In this document: positions 58,922 through 64,000 of the stretch, in pieces
Layout: each line of letters opens with the position of its first letter
Numbering within the stretch: the stretch's first letter is position 1
Source of the DNA: Proteromonas lacertae
Lineage: Eukaryota; Sar; Bigyra; Opalinata; Proteromonadidae
Reading direction: 5' to 3'
DNA length: 64,000 bases
Assembly (NCBI GenBank): GCA_002245135.1
Contig: NGBS01000609.1
Span: 48,501-112,500, forward strand
The notes under the pieces: generated by a model
The model's database searches: none
The model's input: only the letters and a program-made list of their open reading frames with translations
What the model was told of the DNA's origin: nothing
Position numbers and translations under genes: made by a program

Positions 58922-59235
58922 TATTAAGAAATATATAAAAGAAATCAATAATTTAGTTATATATTTGACAGTTTATTTTTATCATTAATTAGACATAATT
59001 TCAATTTAAAAAATGAAAAATTAATTCTATAGATGAAATGAGAAGTTAGTGCTATTTATTATAATTATAAGTTGTAATTATCTTCTTATCTCCTCGTTAT
59101 GTGTTTGTTAAGTGCGGAGAATGTTTGTAAATTAAATACAGCGAATACACTATTAGAGTATAATTCGTCTATCACACTATTAGACTTACCAGAATTTAGA
59201 AACTGAGAAAGTAAGATTAATCAACGCTTTATGAG
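58922..59235. other. Intergenic
   Basis: AT-rich 3' flank of the NTPase gene and of the convergent USP-like gene. Nothing else seen. Confidence 0.5.
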
Positions 59236-59785
59236 TTACCTACTTTTTTCAAATATATATGAATAATAATGATGATTTCCATTTCTTTTGTAAACAACTG
59301 CTTTGATTTTATATTTAGTATTTTGTATATTCTCATCTTCTAGATATTCCTTCATATCCACTATCACAGAAATTTTCTGTTCCTTTCTTGATTCCTATAA
59401 AATACAATAATAATGTAATTTATACACTACTCATTATAACTAATAATGAAGGAAGTATTTTTAATTTTAAATCTTTATGAATATCATTAATACATAGAAA
59501 TGATTCTCTGAATATATCGCTCATACTACTAAATCCATCCTTATCAAACTTATCCAACAAACATAATAAAAACGAATAAGCATCTTTATCACTTTTTCCA
59601 TCACATTCATTTTCTAAAATACTTATATCATCTAAACAACCTTTTGTTGAAATATTTGTTATTACATTATCCAAAATGTCTAAAAAATTATTCTTATCTT
59701 TATATTCAATTAATTGATTTTTGAAATTGTCAATATGTTGATAATATCTGATTTTATAAATATAAAAAATATAATATAAATGCAT
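59236..59785 (-). pseudogene. Ubiquitin-specific protease-like, N-terminally truncated
   Basis: Exons 59426-59785 and 59236-59394 are joined by a 31-nt phase-0 intron. The first has DAYSFLLCLLDKFDKDGF, like the USP block DAxEFLxxLLDxL, and LPSLLVIMSS. The second gives KISVIVDMKEYLEDE, then YKIKAVVYKRNGNHHYYSYI, which matches the USP His box (Y.L.AVV.H.G...GHY..Y) with HHYYSY in place of GHYxxY. The Cys box that carries the nucleophile is absent. The frame ends at a Tyr/Ile-rich, unlikely N-terminus beside the palindromic repeats that begin at 59788. It is probably a truncated, inactive gene, though an upstream exon beyond the repeats cannot be excluded. Confidence 0.5.
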
Positions 59786-59787
59786 GA

Positions 59788-59880
59788 AATCCTCTTTTAT
59801 AGAGGATCCTCTTCTAAAAGAGGATTTTTAGATCCTCTCTGAAAGAGGAAAGAGGATTTTTAGATCCTCTTTAAAAGAGG
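59788..59880. repeat. Tandem palindromic AGAGGATC/GATCCTCT repeats
   Basis: Alternating CCTCTT and AAGAGG arms with GGATCC or TTTTTAGATCC cores form at least three overlapping hairpins; AGAGGATTTTTAGATCCTCT occurs twice. A further CCTCTT lies at 59901-59906. Confidence 0.7.
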
Positions 59881-59940
59881 AAATATAATTTTTATAAAAT
59901 CCTCTTATTAAAAAAGATGACAAATATAATAATGAGTATT

Positions 59941-60036
59941 AGGGGGAAATAGAACACATTGAAAACGGATCTTTTTTTGAACCAAAAACACATAGGGGGA
60001 AATAGAACACTGTTCCATTTCCCCCTATGTGTTTTT
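59941..60036. repeat. Direct repeat and 26-bp-arm hairpin, possible element end
   Basis: AGGGGGAAATAGAACAC is present at 59941-59957 and 59994-60010. The second copy is part of a hairpin (59984-60036) whose two 26-nt arms match at 25 positions around a single central C; the left arm starts AAAAACACATAGGGGG. This may be the terminal or subterminal region of the adjoining Polinton-like element, or an independent foldback element. Confidence 0.6.
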
Positions 60037-60181
60037 CACCCTTAGAAACGTTTTTAATGCATAATAAATATATCAATCGATTTCTCTATTTATGCTGGGC
60101 TCATATATGCCCTTAGTTTGACTTTCTGATCATAATCGAAATCTAATTTTCTTAAAAAAAATTCAAAAACCAATGATAGAT

Positions 60182-60229
60182 AGGATGGCCACCATACTGT
60201 GTGATATGACAACATATGGTGACCATCCT
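60182..60229. repeat. Imperfect palindrome AGGATGG...CCATCCT
   Basis: Arms AGGATGGCCACCATA and TATGGTGACCATCCT pair at 14 of 15 positions around an 18-nt loop. Confidence 0.6.
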
Positions 60230-60406
60230 ATGTAATAAAAAAAACAAAAAAAAAATGGAGTTCAAGTCAAATCTCGAAACGCATCTATTTTTCTATTATT
60301 GAAATTTCTTATAAGACTTGTTATAATGCTAATTAATTATGTAAATTATGAAAACAACACTCCCACACAAACACAATCAATCATTTGAACCAATTAGGAC
60401 CAGAGA

Positions 60407-61208
60407 TTAATAATCATTTTGGTACTCTGGCTCCTCATTATCATCATCATCTACTATATATTGTGAGAAGTTATCATCATCATCATCTTCCTCTGTAGTA
60501 CTATCTTCTTGTTTTTGGTTTTTGGTTGAAATGTTTTTTTGATATAATTTCTTTCTTTTGAATCTTGGAGCTTTAGATGTACTGCACTTTCTTTTTGTGG
60601 ATACCACCTTTAACAACTTGTTGTTGTCATCATCATCATTATAATCATCATCATACAGATTATCAAACAACGATGCTACAGAGACTTTACTACTTACCAT
60701 ACTTTCAGCAGTACTTCTGTAAACTATATCTCCTTTCGAATTCTTGTTTTCTTCTTTTTCGCATTTTGCTAAATCGTTGTCACCGAAATGTATGATATAC
60801 ATACAAGTCAGTTCCACCATGTCCTCCATTGCATGGTCAAGCATACGATCATACTATTGATTCAAAATAGAAATATATATAAATTGGATATACGATGCTT
60901 TTGTCCAGATCCTCTTTATACATGATATTACATAGCAGGACAGACATCAACACTCTGGACATTTTTAATCTATCATGTCGATCATCAATCTTTTCAATTT
61001 CTGTGAATCTTTTGTACCATGTAGTGAAACGCCTTATACTGAAGTTACCATTCCAGCTATAGACATATAATAATATATTATACCTATATCGTTGCAAATC
61101 TTTCTCATGTTCTACAATCGTCTTAAAATTCTCACATAAAATTTTATATATGCTCGGATTTGGATCATTAATGAAGCTGTTTTTGTATAGCAACTTCCAG
61201 TTGCTCAT
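60407..61208 (-). CDS. Unknown Polinton-region protein with acidic C-terminus
   Basis: Exons 61084-61208, 60894-61056 and 60407-60853, with introns of 27 and 40 nt, give 244 aa. The 27-nt intron (61057-61083) is open in frame, so retention would only add nine residues; it is called from its GTATAAT...CTATAG ends. The N-terminal part is helical (WKLLYKNSFINDP, IRRFTTWYKRFTEIEK, LKMSRVLMSVLLCNIM). The C-terminal part is disordered, with a basic run (SKAPRFKRKKLYQK) followed by acidic EEDDDDDNFSQYIVDDDDNE. The start is the Met of MSNWKLLYK; a frame extension to 61250 is less likely. The basic-acidic tail could suit a DNA-handling or nuclear protein, but no family is recognised. It is divergent from the integrase. 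Confidence 0.55.
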
Positions 61209-61384
61209 AATAAGTGAATTGAAAGGAAAATAACGTTGAACGATGAACAAATGTTATATGTATATATGAAACGGATATATATATATTTTAATGTTGTTAT
61301 AAAGACATATAACTCTATTAATTTAGATAATAATCATAATGAAATGAATTTCATTATTACTTTTGTTTTTTGTTTTTGGACCAT

Positions 61385-62671
61385 ATGTTTAGCACTAATA
61401 GTTACGATCCACATTTATACAGCTCATATAGCAACCAAAACCCATATCCTGTCAAACCGTTACCTACAAATGGTAACTTATCACTTGCAACATATATTAA
61501 CCATGGAGCACCGAATATTACACATCCAACAAGAGAGGCTTCGTATGAAGACCAAATGTCAAACCAAATTGCCCAATATCGATCACGCTTAGATGAGCTA
61601 TATAAAAAATATTATTACCTTAATGAAAATGAATTTATCAAAATGACACAACATTTGTCTAGTATGAATGATATAGCTCCACCACCAGATGTAGTACGTG
61701 AATACTTAAGGAGACAACCTGGAAAACAAATTGTTGATTTCAAATATAAAAAAAATAATCCATTCGCAACTATCAAAAAGCCAGGGTACTTCCAAATGGA
61801 TATTGTGTTTTTCTTACCTGATATGGAACATTTGTATTTTATCGAAATGAATTCAAGAAAAGTATGGGCAATATTTATGCCTAATAAATATGGTGATATT
61901 ACATTGGATGCATTTCAGAAGTGGTATTATGAAACAGATGCCTATGGAAACAAAACACATAAAAATGTGGTAAGTATCCTATCAGATGCTGATGCTAGTT
62001 TTTCAAATATCAAGAAGTTATGTGATGCTGAAGGAATTTCATATTTTCAAAAAGATAGTTCTGAGCATAAAATAGAATCATTATTGGATAGATCAGTGAG
62101 TGTGATAAAAAGACTGTTGTACAAACACTTGGTGGATCTGGGATATGATGCACCTACATATATGGCAGATATTGATCACAATGATAAGCATATTATACCA
62201 GATATGAATTATAAATTAAAACTCGATAGTATAATACAGGAAGTGATAGATGACTATAACAACAAGCCATTACCAGGAATTAAAGGATATACACCAAATG
62301 AGGTATTCCATAGTCCAGAATTACAAAAACAAATATTACAAAAATCAATTAACTACAACTTAAAGAATTATGAAAAATTGGATCATACTGGTCAAAATTT
62401 CGAAGTAGGTGATTTGGTGAGATTCAAAGAGAGAAGACGTAAAATGGATAAGAACATATACTGGTCAGACAATGTATATAAGATAATCAAGAAAAATCGA
62501 TATTCATACAATTTAGGTGATATCAATGGGAATGACATTCAAGGTTTTTCATTAATTCGATTCAAACACTATGAGTTGCAGTTAGTGAGAAAAGATGATG
62601 CACCAACCACATGGTTTAGAAAAATACTGGAGAGACCCAAGAGAAAGAAGGGAGACAAATCAATATTGTAA
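61385..62671 (+). CDS. Polinton-type integrase (rve, D,D,E/D)
   Basis: Inserts element DNA by strand transfer. 428 aa from the ATG at 61385. The N-terminal 100 residues are element-specific and include a helical zone (YRSRLDELYKKYYYLNENEF). The RNase-H-like core has YFQMDIVFF (D139), ILSDADASFSN (D201) and HKIESLLDRSVSVIKRLL; the third acidic residue is either E231 or D235. Placing D235 in an LLDR context agrees with my memory of Polinton integrases that carry I-D-R there. IKGYTPNEVFHSPELQK follows as the usual PNxV block, and the C-terminal SH3-like domain has NFEVGDLVRFKERRRKMDKN, YWSDNVYKIIKK and YNLGDINGN. The overlapping frame at 61236-61592 is a shadow. Confidence 0.85.
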   Translation: MFSTNSYDPHLYSSYSNQNPYPVKPLPTNGNLSLATYINHGAPNITHPTREASYEDQMSNQIAQYRSRLDELYKKYYYLNENEFIKMTQHLSSMNDIAPPPDVVREYLRRQPGKQIVDFKYKKNNPFATIKKPGYFQMDIVFFLPDMEHLYFIEMNSRKVWAIFMPNKYGDITLDAFQKWYYETDAYGNKTHKNVVSILSDADASFSNIKKLCDAEGISYFQKDSSEHKIESLLDRSVSVIKRLLYKHLVDLGYDAPTYMADIDHNDKHIIPDMNYKLKLDSIIQEVIDDYNNKPLPGIKGYTPNEVFHSPELQKQILQKSINYNLKNYEKLDHTGQNFEVGDLVRFKERRRKMDKNIYWSDNVYKIIKKNRYSYNLGDINGNDIQGFSLIRFKHYELQLVRKDDAPTTWFRKILERPKRKKGDKSIL

Positions 62672-62721
62672 CGAATAAATTTTTATTATGCTATATATTG
62701 TATATGTTGTTTTTTATTATT

Positions 62722-62904
62722 GGGCATTGGATAGACTAGCTACGATGAGGGCTGCGTTTCTAATTTATAATTATTTATTTATTTATTAAATTAATTTCAC
62801 AAGGAATTTATGGAAGTTTAATAATTTCTACTTGGATGTGTTGTTTAATATTGCGCCATTGAAATTCGGCTTGAATCATCCTGGCACGGTATATCTAAAT
62901 GCCC
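62722..62904. repeat. Imperfect inverted repeat starting GGGCATT
   Basis: The left arm begins GGGCATTGGATAGACTAGC and the right arm ends GGTATATCTAAATGCCC; pairing extends with gaps for about 35 nt around an AT-rich loop. Its left arm also resembles that of the hairpin at 62920. Confidence 0.5.
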
Positions 62905-62919
62905 TTTTTTTATTTAATT

Positions 62920-63004
62920 GGGATCTGATAGACTGTGCAAGGAAAAAAGAGTCATGCAGCTGGCATTAGTGGTTCGATTCCTAGCACAGACTATTAGTAA
63001 TCCC
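62920..63004. repeat. Hairpin with internal Pol III B-box-like sequence
   Basis: GGGATCTGATAGACTGTGC pairs with the sequence ending TAGTAATCCC for about 19 bp with a 2-nt bulge and few mismatches. The right half holds GGTTCGATTCC (62971-62981), an exact match to the tRNA T-arm/B-box consensus GGTTCGANTCC, and a T-run follows at 63006. A full tRNA cloverleaf does not fit: the T stem is poor and the interior too short. Confidence 0.5.
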
Positions 63005-63076
63005 ATTTTTTTTAATTTCTTTTTTTTTAAAATATTTTATTATACATATACATATAGTATATTCTATTTTTTATAT

Positions 63077-63483
63077 ATGCTTACACTACCACCACAGATT
63101 GAATATAAATTACCAGAACTTGAATCCAAGGTAACAAAGAAATATCATTTAAGTGGTCCAGACATATACTTGGATTTATATAGCCTACAATTCCTTATAT
63201 TTTTTATCATCGAAAACCTATATATCAATGGTATTTTGAGTTAACACACAAAATGATTAACATGATCATGAGTCAACGTTTGATATTAGTGTTTGTAGGT
63301 CCTTGTGACTTAGGAGATAGAGATAGACCCAAAGTTACATACACACCAACAATGAAAAAAGTAATCATTAGAATGCCACAAAGATGTTTTAATGGTAAGA
63401 TGCCAATATTCTTCAAATGTAGTCATATGGATACAGAGATGATAGAATATATTGAAACTCATACAATATTTCACCACACATAA
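63077..63483 (+). CDS. Unknown Polinton-region protein, frameshifted
   Basis: The frame from the ATG at 63077 reads MLTLPPQIEYKLPELESKV, then GPDIYLDLYSL. Near 63187 the good reading moves to the next frame and continues PYIFYHRKPIYQWYFELTHK, then MINMIMSQR, CDLGDRDRPKVTYTPTMKKV and NGKMPIFFKCSHMDTEMIEY to a stop at 63481-63483. The two parts fit as one protein of about 134 residues with one indel. No GT-AG intron explains the shift. I recognise no family. Position between integrase and protease suggests a minor structural or accessory protein of the element. It converges on the protease gene. Confidence 0.5.
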
Positions 63484-63528
63484 AAAAACAGAAAAAAAAA
63501 TAATTAAATAATAATTTTATATTATATA

Positions 63529-64000
63529 TTATATTAAACCAAATTGTTTTTTCATTAACCTAATTTTTGCTTCACCCACTATTGTATTATAGTCAGTAGC
63601 CTTTTTGAAACTACACTGATCTCTTAAAATATTTTTCAAAAAATTAATAGCAAAAAAACCACAGTTGGCAGTATTTGAATTTTGATTCTGTACTCCATTG
63701 ATTTTAAGTTCATACTTTTCATTATGATACTTCTTTAATTTTTTCAAATTTATTTTAAATTCTTCCAAGTGTTGAGGATCTTCACCAAATGAATCATAGT
63801 ACAGGAATTGTTTCTTGATATTGTCAACTACTAAAGCAACCCAATGACCTATAGAATCAGGGCTAGCTTGTGTGGTGAGTGTATTGATTATGATTCCCCA
63901 TTGATTTTTCTTTTTGGGTATAGGAAGTACAAGTTCGTCCCAGCAGAACACTCCCATGAACTTTCCGTGGAAATTATTGAACTCATTTTTCACAATTAAC
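63529..64000 (-). CDS. Adenovirus/Ulp1-type cysteine protease, partial
   Basis: C-terminal 155 or so residues of a C5/C48-clan protease; the frame is open to the right edge, so the N-terminus is outside. The catalytic triad is visible in order: His in GHWVALVVD, Asp in FLYYDSFGED, Cys in NTANCGFFAINF, with a Gln/Asn-rich oxyanion segment (VQNQNSN) before it. In Polintons this enzyme is taken to process capsid proteins during particle assembly; in cellular Ulp1 relatives it removes SUMO. The neighbouring integrase favours the Polinton reading. It sits tail to tail with the gene at 63077-63483. Confidence 0.8.
   Translation of the reverse strand, partial: LIVKNEFNNFHGKFMGVFCWDELVLPIPKKKNQWGIIINTLTTQASPDSIGHWVALVVDNIKKQFLYYDSFGEDPQHLEEFKINLKKLKKYHNEKYELKINGVQNQNSNTANCGFFAINFLKNILRDQCSFKKATDYNTIVGEAKIRLMKKQFGLI

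Larger units (their letters stand above)
62672..63076. other. Intergenic with two inverted repeats
   Basis: Between the integrase and the next gene lie an imperfect inverted repeat (62722-62904) and a stronger hairpin (62920-63004) followed by a run of eight T. No protein gene is supported. Confidence 0.6.
59941..64000. mobile_element. Polinton/Maverick-like element, partial
   Basis: The region holds a retroviral-type integrase (61385-62671) and an adenovirus-type cysteine protease (from 63529 to the right edge), the pair that marks Polintons, with two further genes of unknown function. Palindromes at 59941-60229 may mark the left end. The DNA polymerase B, packaging ATPase and capsid genes expected of a full Polinton are not in the window and would lie to the right. 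The left boundary is a guess. Confidence 0.55.

Noticed and set aside
62920-63004. A genuine tRNA gene
   Set aside because: The T-loop/B-box matches, but the T stem has three mismatches, there is no proper D arm or anticodon arm, and the interior is about ten bases too short.
1-64000. CRISPR arrays, bacterial operons, Shine-Dalgarno sites or rRNA genes
   Set aside because: None seen. The spliced eukaryotic genes make prokaryotic features unlikely.

Overview
The window is AT-rich nuclear DNA from a unicellular eukaryote. Evidence is the gene set (SMC1, topoisomerase III, eIF4E, LC8 dynein light chain, WD40 and RRM proteins) and spliceosomal introns that are nearly all very short: most are 25-43 nt, typically GTATAT...ATAG or ...TTAG. 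The standard genetic code fits every intact gene. I cannot name the species. The introns do not look like those of Trichomonas or Entamoeba as I know them, and placing the organism needs a phylogeny of SMC1, TOP3 or eIF4E.

Layout. 1-704: 3' part of a LicD/fukutin-like gene. 788-10858 (-): a giant coiled-coil gene with several frame breaks. 11365-14582 (-): a two-exon gene with two Crinkler/RHS-type P-loop NTPase modules. 14690-27083: compact housekeeping block (WD40 propeller, eIF4E, coiled-coil protein, topoisomerase III, dynein light chain LC8, SMC1), with E2F-like sites before the TOP3 and SMC1 genes. 27435-49039 (+): array of eight proline-rich multi-RRM genes and pseudogenes sharing near-identical blocks. 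It is interrupted by an LRR-gene relic, a broken CPBP-type membrane protease, an 11-exon TPR gene in which most exons are one repeat, and a GC-richer decayed element. 49637-53471 (-): two tandem LRR paralogues, both damaged. 54270-58921 (+): a 1539-aa protein with SPRY-like domains and the same two NTPase modules as the gene at 11365-14582, in the opposite order. 59236-59785 (-): a truncated ubiquitin-protease-like gene. 59788-60229: dense palindromes. 60407-64000: part of a Polinton/Maverick-like element (integrase, adenovirus-type cysteine protease, two further genes), running off the right edge.

The left half reads as a stable housekeeping neighbourhood. From about 27 kb on, the window is an accessory zone of duplication, gene conversion, decay and mobile DNA. 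The most unusual observations are the two tandem-NTPase genes with permuted module order, the exon-modular TPR gene with cloned introns, and the RRM array with near-identical 108-bp blocks in both live and dead copies. All splice models were made by eye from GT-AG signals, frame continuity and paralogue alignment. None has transcript support.
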